Shown here: piece after piece, positions 1 through 8,741 of the stretch | How the letters are laid out: each line of letters opens with the position of its first letter | How positions within the stretch are numbered: position 1 is the stretch's first letter | From: Cyanobium sp. FGCU52 | GTDB taxonomy: Bacteria > Cyanobacteriota > Cyanobacteriia > PCC-6307 > Cyanobiaceae | Assembly: GCA_024958715.1 (NCBI GenBank) | Contig: JANWUS010000006.1 | Span: 1 to 64,000 of the forward strand | Length of the DNA stretch: 64,000 nt | Direction of reading: 5' to 3' | Position numbers and translations under genes: made by a program | Notes under the pieces: model-generated | Seen by the model: only the letters and a program-made list of their open reading frames with translations | Database searches by the model: none | Told to the model about the DNA's origin: nothing

Positions 1-166
1 AGGTGGCGAAGGTGGTGCCGGTCAGCCAGCCGCCCAGCGCCAGGTAGGCGGTGGGGAACAGCAGCAGACCGGACCACCCGACAAAAACGAAGCGGTCGCG
101 CTTGAGCCAGTCGTCGAGGACGTCGAACCATCCCCGCTGCGGCAGGCGACCTGCAGCGATCGTCAT
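1..166 (-). CDS. psbD: Photosystem II D2 protein (partial, 5' end only)
   Basis: The first 55 codons of the D2 reaction-centre protein are present; the gene runs off the left edge. The N-terminus ([19 protein letters not shown], then a W-L-K-R-D-R stretch) and the start of the first membrane helix are diagnostic of PsbD. D2 pairs with D1 in the PSII core of the thylakoid and binds pheophytin, QA and the special-pair chlorophylls. The start is the ATG at 166-164; no strong Shine-Dalgarno is visible, and a small hairpin-forming sequence (174-185) lies just upstream. psbC usually follows psbD and would lie outside the window. Confidence 0.95.
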   Translation of the reverse strand, partial: MTIAAGRLPQRGWFDVLDDWLKRDRFVFVGWSGLLLFPTAYLALGGWLTGTTFAT

Positions 167-175
167 GAGGGTTGC

Positions 176-193
176 TTCACGAAGCTTTACAGG
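176..193 (+). promoter_or_regulatory. HLR1-like direct repeat upstream of psbD
   Basis: TTCACG at 176-181 and TTTACA at 186-191 are spaced exactly 10 bases apart, as in the HLR1 box bound by RpaB (two KTTACA-type half sites). The second half is perfect and the first carries two mismatches. It sits 10-27 bases before the psbD start codon, next to a possible -10 hexamer (TACAGT on the minus strand, 202-197). Function is inferred from motif likeness only. Confidence 0.3.
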
Positions 194-324
194 GCCACTG
201 TACGGAGATCGGCACCCTCCTGCGGGGCAACCCGGCATCCGCTGACGGGAAAATGAGCACAAGTGCCTAGGGCGTGGCCGGCGGGTCCGGTGAGCCAGAC
301 TCCCCTCTTCCCCAACCGCCTTCC

Positions 325-588
325 ATGTACGTCCTCGAGCTGTCCCTCCGGCTCAGCCCCATGCCCATCGCGGTGCAGCGCAAGGAGCTGGCCGGAGCTC
401 AGGAGCTCTACGGCGAGGTGCGCCGCGCCCTGGAGGGAGGGCATCCCAAGGTGCTGGAGCTGACCTGCGAGAAGGACGAGAACAAGCGCATCTCGCTGCT
501 CTCCAGCGAGATCGTGGCGGTGCAGATCTACGAAAAGACGGCCGGCGGCAGCGGCGCCCGGCGCCCTGGCTTCAGCTTCGAGGATTGA
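325..588 (+). CDS. UPF0367 family protein
   Basis: This is an 87-residue small cytosolic protein of unknown function, conserved in cyanobacteria. The reading starts [12 protein letters not shown] and contains the family-typical middle K-V-L-E-L-T-C-E-K followed by [15 protein letters not shown] 325 was chosen over the earlier start at 274 because the family begins with MYV and the upstream residues are unlike it. It overlaps the possible TTG start of the following ATPase gene, suggesting co-transcription. No function can be assigned. Confidence 0.8.
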   Translation: MYVLELSLRLSPMPIAVQRKELAGAQELYGEVRRALEGGHPKVLELTCEKDENKRISLLSSEIVAVQIYEKTAGGSGARRPGFSFED

Positions 589-596
589 TCGCCGCC

Positions 597-1295
597 GTGC
601 CCCTCGCAGCGGTGGAACCACCCCTGCTGGTGGAAGACCTGAGCTTCGCCTGGGCCGACGGCCGGCTGGCCCTCGATGGCTGCGGTCTGCGCGTGCCCGG
701 GCCCGGGCTATGGATGCTGGTGGGCAGCAACGGAAGCGGCAAGAGCACCCTGCTGCGCCTGATCGCCGGCCTGATCTCCCCACGGTCCGGCCACATCCGC
801 ACCACGGCCAAACCTGCCCTGGTGTTCCAGAACCCCGACCACCAGCTGCTGCTGCCGAGCGTGGGCAGCGACCTGCAGCTGGGGATGCCTGCGGACCTCC
901 CGGCCGGCGAGGTTCGCGGACGCGTGGCCCGGGCCCTGGAGCAGGTGGGGCTGGCGGGCCTGGAGCGCCGCCCGATCCACACGCTCAGCGGCGGGCAGAA
1001 GCAGAGGCTGGCGATCGCCGGTGCCCTGGCCGGGGAAGCCGGCCTGCTGCTGCTGGATGAACCCACCGCGCTGCTGGATCCCGACAGCCAGCGCGACGTG
1101 CTGGCGCTGATCGGCCGCCTCTGCCACCGCCGGGAGAACCCCCTGACCGCCCTGTGGATCACCCACCGCCTGGAGGAACTGGAGGGCTGCGACGGAGCGG
1201 CCCGCATGGAGGGTGGCCGGATCGGCCCCTGGCAGAGCGGCAGCCAGCTTCGGCGGAGCCTGAACCCCTTGCCGGCGGGCAGGGCCGAAAGGTAG
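597..1295 (+). CDS. CbiO/ECF-type ABC transporter ATP-binding protein
   Basis: This is a single nucleotide-binding domain of about 232 residues. Visible motifs in order are Walker A (GSNGSGKST), a Q-loop reading F-Q-N-P-D-H-Q-L-L that is typical of cobalt/ECF ATPases, the signature L-S-G-G-Q-K-Q-R-L, Walker B (L-L-L-L-D-E-P-T) and the switch His in W-I-T-H-R. No permease or substrate-binding gene lies nearby, so the substrate is unknown. Related plastid proteins are stand-alone ABC-I ATPases. The start is either GTG 597 or TTG 585, the latter overlapping the previous stop codon. Confidence 0.85.
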   Translation: MPLAAVEPPLLVEDLSFAWADGRLALDGCGLRVPGPGLWMLVGSNGSGKSTLLRLIAGLISPRSGHIRTTAKPALVFQNPDHQLLLPSVGSDLQLGMPADLPAGEVRGRVARALEQVGLAGLERRPIHTLSGGQKQRLAIAGALAGEAGLLLLDEPTALLDPDSQRDVLALIGRLCHRRENPLTALWITHRLEELEGCDGAARMEGGRIGPWQSGSQLRRSLNPLPAGRAER

Positions 1296-1356
1296 GTTCT
1301 TGCGGTCGGTGAGGGAGACGCGTCTCCGGCTCCGACTGCCCGGAACACCGGCGCAT

Positions 1357-1428
1357 TCCTCGGTAGCTCAGCGGTAGAGCGGTCGGCTGTTAACCGATTG
1401 GTCGCAGGTTCGAATCCCGCCCGGGGAG
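1357..1428 (+). tRNA. tRNA-Asn (GTT anticodon)
   Basis: This is a 72-base cloverleaf. The acceptor arms are TCCTCGG (1357-1363) and CCGGGGA (1421-1427) with discriminator G1428. The D-arm contains AGCTCAGCGGTAGAGC, the anticodon loop is CTGTTAA with GTT at 1389-1391, and the T-arm contains GGTTCGAATCC. CCA is not encoded, so the terminus must be added by the CCA-adding enzyme (also in this window at 15337). A TTTT run follows directly. Confidence 0.97.
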
Positions 1429-1741
1429 TTTTCATCACAACCCCACCCCCAAGGGCCCGTGCCTGAGGGGTTCAGCCTTGGCGGGGAGATCGAGTTCAAG
1501 CGCGGATCAGCGAATTCCGCAACCGACACTCCCGAAGAAATCCTGAAGATGTCCGGGTGCTCCTTGTGGGCTTCCGGAGGCCCAGGGCAGTTCTGACAAG
1601 GGATCCGGGCCTCGGGGAGCCCCGTTCGCCCCCCTGCGGTGTCGGGGGACACCCTCCCGACGCCCCCTGCACGTCTGTGCGAAACCGGGGACAATGCGCC
1701 CATCGCCGTTCGTTCCTGCCGCAAGGAGCTGCCTCGCCGTC
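1429..1741 (+). other. Gap between tRNA-Asn and rpaA: probable structured rpaA leader
   Basis: There is no convincing gene in this stretch. It holds three short inverted repeats on the rpaA sense strand: 1568-1573 with 1578-1583 (loop CCGG), 1607-1613 with 1617-1622 (one bulged C), and a perfect six-base stem GGTGTC (1638-1643) with GACACC (1648-1653) around a GGGG loop. A GACAAT hexamer at 1690-1695 could be a -10 element, and AAGGAG just before 1730 could be the ribosome binding site. Confidence 0.45.
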
Positions 1742-2536
<795 letters not shown>

Positions 2537-2543
2537 ACCGCCG

Positions 2544-3560
2544 TCAGGCGAGGCCGGAGAGTTCGAGCAACGCCACCTCCCAGGCCAGGCGCGGCTGAAC
2601 GAAGGCCCGCAGCTGGGAGCGCAGGCGCTCCAGCCGCCGCAGGGGGCCGGGGTCGTGGTCGCGGCGCCAGAGGCTGAGCTGCCACCAGTCGAGCAGCCAC
2701 AGCTGCTGCTCCCCATCCAGTGCGTCCGTGAGATCGCGGGCGAGGGCCAGGGCTTCGAGGGGATCACGGCTGCGGGCGAGCAGGCGCTCGGCCACGCCCG
2801 GCGGCAGGCTGCGCCAGCACTGGCGATGGCGCAGCAGGGCGCCGGGGGAGCCGGCCGCCAGCTCCATCAGTTCGGGGGGCTCAGGGAGGAGTGGGTCCTG
2901 ACCCTGGGGGTCCTGGCCCTCCAGATCCTGCCCCTGGGGATCGGTCTCCTGGGCGGGCGGAAGGCGCTCCAGCACCTGCCGCACCGCTGCGGAGGAGAGA
3001 CGGGCGAAGGGAATCTGCTGGCAGCGGGAGCGGATCGTGCTCAGCAGCTGGGCGGGAGCGGCGCAGATCAGGATCAGCAGGCCGTCGCCCGGTTCCTCCA
3101 GGGTCTTGAGCAGGGCGTTGGCCGCGGCCTCGGCCATCGCCTCCGCCGCCTCGATCACCACCAGGCCGCGCTCGGCCTCCACCGGCCGGCGCCCCAGGAA
3201 GCGGGACACCTCACGCACCTGCTCCAGGCGCAGCTGGGGAGGCGTGCGGCGGCTCACCCCTTCCGCCTCGGCCACCGAGGCCGGCACCAGACGCCCCTGA
3301 TGCTGGTAGGTGGGCTCCACCCAGAGCAGGTCGGGGTGGTTGCCCGCCGCCAGCCGCCGGCGCACCCCCGGGTCGCCGACGAGGGCCCCGTCGTCGGCCA
3401 CCAGCACGCCCTCGAGGAAGCGCAGGGCGGCCAGCCGGCGACCCACACCGTCGGGACCGGCGAACAGGTAGGCCGGGGCCAGCCGGCGGCGGGCCAGGGC
3501 GGCCTCCAGCAGGGCCACCGCCGGCTCCTGGCCGACCAGATCAGCGAACAGCTCAGCCAT
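2544..3560 (-). CDS. holB: DNA polymerase III subunit delta'
   Basis: This is a clamp-loader subunit of 338 residues. It begins MAELFADLVGQEPAVALLEA and has a degenerate P-loop at about residues 35-42 (G-P-D-G-V-G-R-R) in which the Walker lysine is arginine, consistent with a non-hydrolysing delta' subunit. The S-R-C motif occurs in I-R-S-R-C-Q-Q-I-P-F. A Q-D-P/Q-D-L-E-rich linker (E-T-D-P-Q-G-Q-D) is inserted in the C-terminal half. It is the last gene of the block copper ATPase-tmk-holB, overlapping tmk by 8 bases, and converges with rpaA at 8 bases. Confidence 0.92.
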   Translation of the reverse strand: MAELFADLVGQEPAVALLEAALARRRLAPAYLFAGPDGVGRRLAALRFLEGVLVADDGALVGDPGVRRRLAAGNHPDLLWVEPTYQHQGRLVPASVAEAEGVSRRTPPQLRLEQVREVSRFLGRRPVEAERGLVVIEAAEAMAEAAANALLKTLEEPGDGLLILICAAPAQLLSTIRSRCQQIPFARLSSAAVRQVLERLPPAQETDPQGQDLEGQDPQGQDPLLPEPPELMELAAGSPGALLRHRQCWRSLPPGVAERLLARSRDPLEALALARDLTDALDGEQQLWLLDWWQLSLWRRDHDPGPLRRLERLRSQLRAFVQPRLAWEVALLELSGLA

Positions 3561-4215
3561 CGCCGAAGGCAGCCTGCAGAGCGTTCCGGCAGGCCGCGCT
3601 CACCTCGGTGGGCAGCGCGGCGGCGTCGATGCGGATCCACTGCCGCTCCGCGGCCAGCTGGGCGAAGCCGGCGGCCACCCGCGCCAGGAACGCATCGCCG
3701 GCGGCCTCGATCCGGTCCGCCGCCCTGTGGCCGCGCCGGCGGCGGGACTCCGCCAGGGACAGATCCAGCCAGAGGGTGGCATCGGCCCGCAGGCCGTCGG
3801 TGGCGATCACCTCGAGCTGCTCGATCAGGTCCAGGGGCAGGCCGCGGCCATGGCCCTGATAGGCGGCGGTGGAGCCGCTGAAGCGATCGGAGAGCACCCA
3901 GTGGCCGGCCGCCAGGGCCGGCCGGATGCGCTCCTGCACGTGCTGGGCGCGGTCGGCCGCATAGAGCAGCAGCTCGGCGCCGGTGGTGGCCGCCGCCCCC
4001 TCGGGCGGATGCAGCAGCAGCTCCCGCAGGGCGCGGCCCAGGGGCGTGCCCCCCGGTTCGCGGGTACAGAGCAGGCGCGCCCCTTGCGGCATCAGGCCGC
4101 TGGTGGGCAGCCAGGCGGCGAGATCCTGGAGCTGGGTGGTCTTGCCGCAGCCATCGATGCCCTCCAGCACCAGGAAGCGCCCGGGCGAGGCGGCGGAGGG
4201 GGCGGCCGCACTCAA
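3553..4215 (-). CDS. tmk: Thymidylate kinase
   Basis: Converts dTMP to dTDP for DNA synthesis. The 220-residue protein has a P-loop at about residues 18-27 (E-G-I-D-G-C-G-K-T-T), a dTMP-binding S-D-R-F motif followed by S-T-A-A-Y-Q-G, and a C-terminal LID region with R-R-R-R-G-H-R. The start appears to be TTG at 4215-4213, sharing bases with the stop codon of the upstream ATPase (TTGA). This implies translational coupling. holB follows with an 8-base overlap, the usual tmk-holB pairing. Confidence 0.93.
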   Translation of the reverse strand: MSAAAPSAASPGRFLVLEGIDGCGKTTQLQDLAAWLPTSGLMPQGARLLCTREPGGTPLGRALRELLLHPPEGAAATTGAELLLYAADRAQHVQERIRPALAAGHWVLSDRFSGSTAAYQGHGRGLPLDLIEQLEVIATDGLRADATLWLDLSLAESRRRRGHRAADRIEAAGDAFLARVAAGFAQLAAERQWIRIDAAALPTEVSAACRNALQAAFGDG

Positions 4216-6566
4216 GCGGCCGCCCTCCCCTGGGGGCGCAGGCCGTTGTGGAGCAGCAGGGCGTTGAGCACCACCGTGAGCGAACTGAGGGCCATCAGCA
4301 GGGCCGCCAGCGGCGGCGAGAGCACCAGGGAGAAGCGGGGCAGCAGGACACCGGCCGCGATCGGCAGGGCGATCAGGTTGTAGCCGAAGGCCCAGGCCAG
4401 ATTCCAGCGCACGGTGGCCATGGTGCGGCGGGCCAGGTCGAGGGCTTCTACCAGCCCGTCCAGCCGGTCGCCCAGCACCACCAGATCCGCCGACTCCTGA
4501 GCGATCTGGGTGCCGGTGCCGATCGCCACCCCCAGATCCGCGGCCGCCAGGGCCGGGGCGTCGTTGATACCGTCCCCCACCATCGCCAGCGGCCCCCGCT
4601 CCCGGGCCTCGAGCAGGCGGGCGAGCTTCTGCTCCGGCCGGAGCTGCCAGGCCAGTTCCGAAGCCTCAAGCCCCAGCCGCTCCCCCAGCCGCTGCACCGC
4701 CGCGCGGCGATCGCCGCTGAGCAGCCCCAGGCCCAGACCGCGGCGGCGCAGGGCCGCCAGGGTGGTGGCGGCATCGGCCCGCGGCCGGTCCTCGACCGCC
4801 ACCAGGCCCAGCAGTCGGGTGCCGGTGGCCACCGCCAGCAGGCTGGCCCCCTCGGCCTCCAGCTGCGCCTGCCGCGCCCGGATCTCCGGCGCCACGGGTA
4901 CCCCGGAGGCCGCCAGCCAGTCGAGCCGGCCCACCCGCAGCAGGTCGGGCTCGCCCTCCAGCCGCCCCTCCAGCCCTTCGCCGGGAACGGTGGTGCCTTC
5001 AAGGGCAGCCGGGAGCAGCAGCCCCCGGCGATCCGCCTCCTGCAGCAGGGCATGGGCCAGGGGATGGCGGCTCTGCTGCTCCAGACCGGCGGCCAGCTGA
5101 ACCAGGCGATCGGCGGCCCCAGGATCCAAGGGATCGAGGGGCTCGACCCCACTCACCAGGGGGCGGCCGAGGGTGAGGGTGCCGGTCTTGTCGAAGAACA
5201 CCTGCTGCAGCCGCGCCGCGGACTCGATCGCATCGCCGCCGCGGAACAGCAGACCGGCCCCGGCGGCGCGCCCGCAGGCCACGGTGATGGCGGCGGGTGT
5301 GGCCAGGCCGAGGGCGCAGGGACAGGCCACCACCAGAACGGCGATGGACAGCTGGACGGCCAGAGCCAGGGGGGAGAGGGCTGCCGGGTGAACAAGGGCG
5401 TGGCCATGGCCCTGGGCGGCCTCCAAGGCCATGCCCCCCAGGAAGCGGGAGCCCCAGCGCCACCAGAAGAGGAAGGTGGCCATCGCGAGCAGCAGCACCA
5501 CCACGGTGAAGCCCCCGGCGATCCGGTCGGCGAGGCTCTGGATCGGCGCCTTGCGCGCCTGGGCCCGCTCCACGAGCTGCACGATGCGGGCGATGGCGCT
5601 GTGGGCGCCACTGCGGCGCACCTCCAGATCCAGGGGCGAGGTGAGGTTGAGCATGCCGGCCGCCAGCTCGCTGCCGGGGGCAACCGCCTGGGGCAGGGGC
5701 TCGCCGGTGAGGCTGGCGGTATCCACTGCCGAGTGTCCCTCCTGCACCACGGCATCCACGGGAACCCGGTCGCCGGGAAGCAGGCGGATGCGATCCCCGG
5801 GGCGCAGCCCGCCCACCCGCACGGGCCGGGGCGGGTCGTCGCCCAGCAGCAGCAGGGCCTGGTCGGGCTGGAGCTCTGCCAGCTCCTCGATCGCCCGGCC
5901 CGTGCGCCAGCGGGCCCGCTCCTCCAGGAAGCGGCCGGTGAGCACGAAGCCCAGCAGCATCACCGGCTCGTTGAACCAGCAGGGGAGACCGCTGGCGGGC
6001 CAGAGCCAGCCCACCAGGCTGGCGAGCCAGGCGCTCACCACCCCGAGGCCCACCAGGGTGTCCATGGTGGGGACCCCGGCCAGGGCGGCCCGGGCCCCGG
6101 CGATCAGCAGGGGGCGACCCGGGCCGGCCAGGGCCAGGGTGGCCACCAGCGCATGGAACCAGGGGCGCCCCAGGGGGCTCCAGGGTCCGGCGACGGGCAG
6201 GGCACCGGCTTCGCTGAGATGGCCCAGCCCCGAAACGATCAGCAGCGCCAGGGCCACGATCAGGCCGCGCCAGCGCTGCCACCAGCCCTGTTCCCTCAAC
6301 TGCTCGCGCCGGCCCTCGCCCCAGGGCGCCTCCTCCCGCGGACGGGCCGCGAACCCCAGGGCGGCGAGGCTCTCCACCAGGGCCGGCAACGGGTCCTGGG
6401 CCGCGGCCGCCGGTTCCAGGTCGATCCAGGCGGTGCGGGTGAGCAGGTTGACGCTGGCCTGCCGCACCGCCGGCTGCTGCTGCAGCCGCTGCTCCACGGC
6501 CAGCACGCAGCCGCCGCATTTCATGCCCTCCACCTCGAGCAGCAGGGGGTCCGGCGCTGGAGGCAA
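4212..6566 (-). CDS. ctaA: Copper-transporting P1B-type ATPase
   Basis: This is a 784-residue membrane pump. An N-terminal metal-binding domain carries G-M-K-C-G-G-C (residues 14-20). It is followed by paired helices, the actuator T-G-E-P, the transmembrane C-P-C motif near residue 413, the phosphorylation site D-K-T-G-T-L-T near residue 459, an S-R-H-P-L-A nucleotide-binding motif and G-D-G-I-N-D-A-P. The C-G-G-C form of the binding site resembles cyanobacterial CtaA, which feeds copper toward plastocyanin and oxidase. PacS is the alternative. The likely start is TTG 6566, since an in-frame stop lies ten codons further upstream. It faces ycf3 divergently. Confidence 0.88.
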   Translation of the reverse strand: MPPAPDPLLLEVEGMKCGGCVLAVEQRLQQQPAVRQASVNLLTRTAWIDLEPAAAAQDPLPALVESLAALGFAARPREEAPWGEGRREQLREQGWWQRWRGLIVALALLIVSGLGHLSEAGALPVAGPWSPLGRPWFHALVATLALAGPGRPLLIAGARAALAGVPTMDTLVGLGVVSAWLASLVGWLWPASGLPCWFNEPVMLLGFVLTGRFLEERARWRTGRAIEELAELQPDQALLLLGDDPPRPVRVGGLRPGDRIRLLPGDRVPVDAVVQEGHSAVDTASLTGEPLPQAVAPGSELAAGMLNLTSPLDLEVRRSGAHSAIARIVQLVERAQARKAPIQSLADRIAGGFTVVVLLLAMATFLFWWRWGSRFLGGMALEAAQGHGHALVHPAALSPLALAVQLSIAVLVVACPCALGLATPAAITVACGRAAGAGLLFRGGDAIESAARLQQVFFDKTGTLTLGRPLVSGVEPLDPLDPGAADRLVQLAAGLEQQSRHPLAHALLQEADRRGLLLPAALEGTTVPGEGLEGRLEGEPDLLRVGRLDWLAASGVPVAPEIRARQAQLEAEGASLLAVATGTRLLGLVAVEDRPRADAATTLAALRRRGLGLGLLSGDRRAAVQRLGERLGLEASELAWQLRPEQKLARLLEARERGPLAMVGDGINDAPALAAADLGVAIGTGTQIAQESADLVVLGDRLDGLVEALDLARRTMATVRWNLAWAFGYNLIALPIAAGVLLPRFSLVLSPPLAALLMALSSLTVVLNALLLHNGLRPQGRAAA

Positions 6567-6681
6567 GGGGGTCGCAGGGGCGGGGTGCCAACGCTAGGGG
6601 CGACGGGGCCCTGCGGTTCACCGGGTTGGGCAGCCGGTGGCAGGTTCCGGGCAGGATGGGGCTCCGACAGCGAACCGTGCC

Positions 6682-7203
6682 GTGCCCCGCTCGCAGCGCA
6701 ACGACAACTTCATCGACAAGAGCTTCACGGTCATGGCCGACCTGATCCTCAAGGTCCTGCCCACCGACCGGCGTGCGAAGGAGGCCTTCGCCTACTACCG
6801 CGACGGCATGAGCGCCCAGGGCGATGGCGAGTACGCCGAGGCCCTGGAGAACTACGAGGAGGCCCTGCGGCTCGAGGAGGACCCGAACGACAAGGCCTTC
6901 ATCCTCTACAACATGGCCCTGGTGTTCACCAGCAACGGCGAGCACGACAAGGCGCTCGACTTCTACCGCCAGGCGCTCGAGCTCAACAGCCGCATGCCCC
7001 AGGCCCTCAACAACATGGCGGTGATCCACCACCATCTCGGCTCGATCGCCGAGGAGAAGGGCGATGCCGATGAAGCCGACCGCTGCTTCGACCAGGCCGC
7101 CGACTGCTGGGCGAAGGCGATCCGCATGGCCCCCAACAACTACATCGAGGCCCAGAACTGGCTCAAGACCAGCGGCCGCGGCAGCGTCGACGTTTATTTC
7201 TGA
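6682..7203 (+). CDS. ycf3: Photosystem I assembly protein Ycf3
   Basis: This is a 173-residue TPR protein, exactly the usual family length when started at GTG 6682 (the earlier start at 6637 adds an unrelated 15-residue prefix). It begins [17 protein letters not shown] and has three tandem TPR units, roughly residues 35-68, 72-105 and 120-153, ending [10 protein letters not shown]. Ycf3 is a thylakoid-associated chaperone for PSI assembly. The gene is divergent from the copper ATPase and convergent with radA. Confidence 0.95.
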   Translation: MPRSQRNDNFIDKSFTVMADLILKVLPTDRRAKEAFAYYRDGMSAQGDGEYAEALENYEEALRLEEDPNDKAFILYNMALVFTSNGEHDKALDFYRQALELNSRMPQALNNMAVIHHHLGSIAEEKGDADEADRCFDQAADCWAKAIRMAPNNYIEAQNWLKTSGRGSVDVYF

Positions 7204-7221
7204 CTCCCGGCCTCGCCCGGG

Positions 7222-8658
7222 TCAGTCCCCCCCGCCGGCCGGATCGGTGCCCAGGGCGGCCACCAGGGCCTCGGCCACCGAAGCGGCTTCCCGCAGCTCC
7301 AGGCCCAGACCGGCGGCAATCGGGCCCAGACCGCTGCCCTTCGGCACCACCGCCCGCACGAACCCCAGCCGGGCGGCCTCCTGCAGGCGCAGCTCCAACT
7401 GGCCCACCGGCCGCAGCTGGCCCCCGAGCCCCAGTTCCCCCACCAGCACCGTGCCCGCCGGCAGGGTGAGATCCCGGTGGCTGGCCACCACCGCCGCGGC
7501 CACCCCCAGGTCGGCCGCCGGCTCCTCCACCTCCAGGCCGCCGGCCACCGCCAGGTAGCAGTCGAAGCGCGACAGCGGCAGGCCCAGGTGCTTCTCCAGC
7601 ACCGCCAGGATCTGATGCAGCCGGTTGGCGGCGATGCCGGTGGCGGTGCGCCGCGGGCTGGCATAGCTGGTGGGACTCACCAGGGCCTGCAGTTCCACCA
7701 CCAGGGGGCGGGTGCCCTCGCAGGCCACGATCACGCCGCTCCCCGGCGACGGCCCGTCGCCGCCGAGGAACAGTTCGCTGGGGTTGCTCACCTCGGCAAG
7801 GCCCCGATCGCGCATCTCGAACACCCCGAGCTCGTGGGTGGCGCCGAAGCGGTTCTTCACGGCCCGCAGCAGGCGATGGCTGGCGAAGCGGTCGCCCTCG
7901 AAGGTGAGCACCGCATCCACCAGGTGCTCCAGCACCTTGGGACCGGCCAGCATCCCCTCCTTGGTGACGTGGCCCACCAGCAGCAGGGCGGTGTCCTGGC
8001 GCTTGGCGATGCGGGCCAGGGCGGCGGCGCAGTCCCGCACCTGGGACACCGAGCCGGGGGCGCTGCCGAGTTCGGCGTCGTGGAGGGCCTGGATGCTGTC
8101 GATCACGGCCACCGCCGGCCGCAGGCTCTCGAGTTCCTGGAGCACCAGCTCCAGGTCGGTTTCGGCCAGCAGCCGCAGCCCCGGGCCGCCTTCTCCATCC
8201 CCGGGGTCCTCGGCTTCGGCTCCATCACGCTCGGCAAGCCGACGCCAGCGCAGCTTCACCTGCTGCGCCGACTCCTCGGCGCTCACGTACAGCACCGGCA
8301 CCCGGGCGGCCATCGACCGGGCGCTCTGCAGCAGCAGGGTGCTCTTACCGATCCCCGGATCCCCTCCCAGCAGCACGAGCGAGCCGGGCACCAGGCCGCC
8401 GCCCAGCACCCTGTCGAGCTCGGCGTAGCCGCTCGCTAGCCGCTGCAGCGGGCGCTCCCCCACCGCCTGGATCGGTTCGGAGCGCCGCGCCCCCCCCGCC
8501 TCCGCGGGCGCCGCGGGCCGACGCCGACGGCTGTCGGCCACGGCCTCCTGCTGCTCCACCAAGGTGTTCCAGCCGCCGCAGCCGGCGCAGCGCCCGAAGA
8601 ACTGGCGGGTGCGGGCCCCGCAGGCCTGGCAGACGTAGTGGGAGGTGGCGCGGGGCAC
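7222..8658 (-). CDS. radA: DNA repair protein RadA
   Basis: This is a 478-residue RecA-like branch-migration factor. It has an N-terminal C4 zinc finger (C10, C13, C24, C27), Walker A near residue 98 (G-G-D-P-G-I-G-K-S-T), the family-specific K-N-R-F-G motif, and a C-terminal Lon-protease-like domain. The start is GTG 8658. It acts in homologous recombination. The gene is divergent from rpaB across 83 bases and convergent with ycf3 across 18 bases. Confidence 0.95.
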   Translation of the reverse strand: MPRATSHYVCQACGARTRQFFGRCAGCGGWNTLVEQQEAVADSRRRRPAAPAEAGGARRSEPIQAVGERPLQRLASGYAELDRVLGGGLVPGSLVLLGGDPGIGKSTLLLQSARSMAARVPVLYVSAEESAQQVKLRWRRLAERDGAEAEDPGDGEGGPGLRLLAETDLELVLQELESLRPAVAVIDSIQALHDAELGSAPGSVSQVRDCAAALARIAKRQDTALLLVGHVTKEGMLAGPKVLEHLVDAVLTFEGDRFASHRLLRAVKNRFGATHELGVFEMRDRGLAEVSNPSELFLGGDGPSPGSGVIVACEGTRPLVVELQALVSPTSYASPRRTATGIAANRLHQILAVLEKHLGLPLSRFDCYLAVAGGLEVEEPAADLGVAAAVVASHRDLTLPAGTVLVGELGLGGQLRPVGQLELRLQEAARLGFVRAVVPKGSGLGPIAAGLGLELREAASVAEALVAALGTDPAGGGD

Positions 8659-8710
8659 GGGCAGGCAGGAGGAAGCTTGTATGAAGAAAGGTGGCGTTCA
8701 GTGAATTCAT

Positions 8711-8726
8711 GGGCCTCGGCCCTTTT
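8711..8726 (+). promoter_or_regulatory. GC hairpin with T-run in the rpaB leader
   Basis: GGGC (8711-8714), CTCG loop, GCCC (8719-8722) and then TTTT (8723-8726) lie 16-31 bases before the first rpaB ATG. The layout resembles a short intrinsic terminator or attenuator read toward rpaB. The stem is only four pairs, so this is tentative. Confidence 0.3.
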
Positions 8727-8741
8727 CAGTGGGCCTGATCC

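Noticed and set aside
4248-7073. Open frame of over 900 codons on the plus strand
   Set aside because: It is antisense to the well-supported copper ATPase and runs into ycf3. Its Gln/Gly/His-rich translation has no recognisable domain and comes from the high GC.
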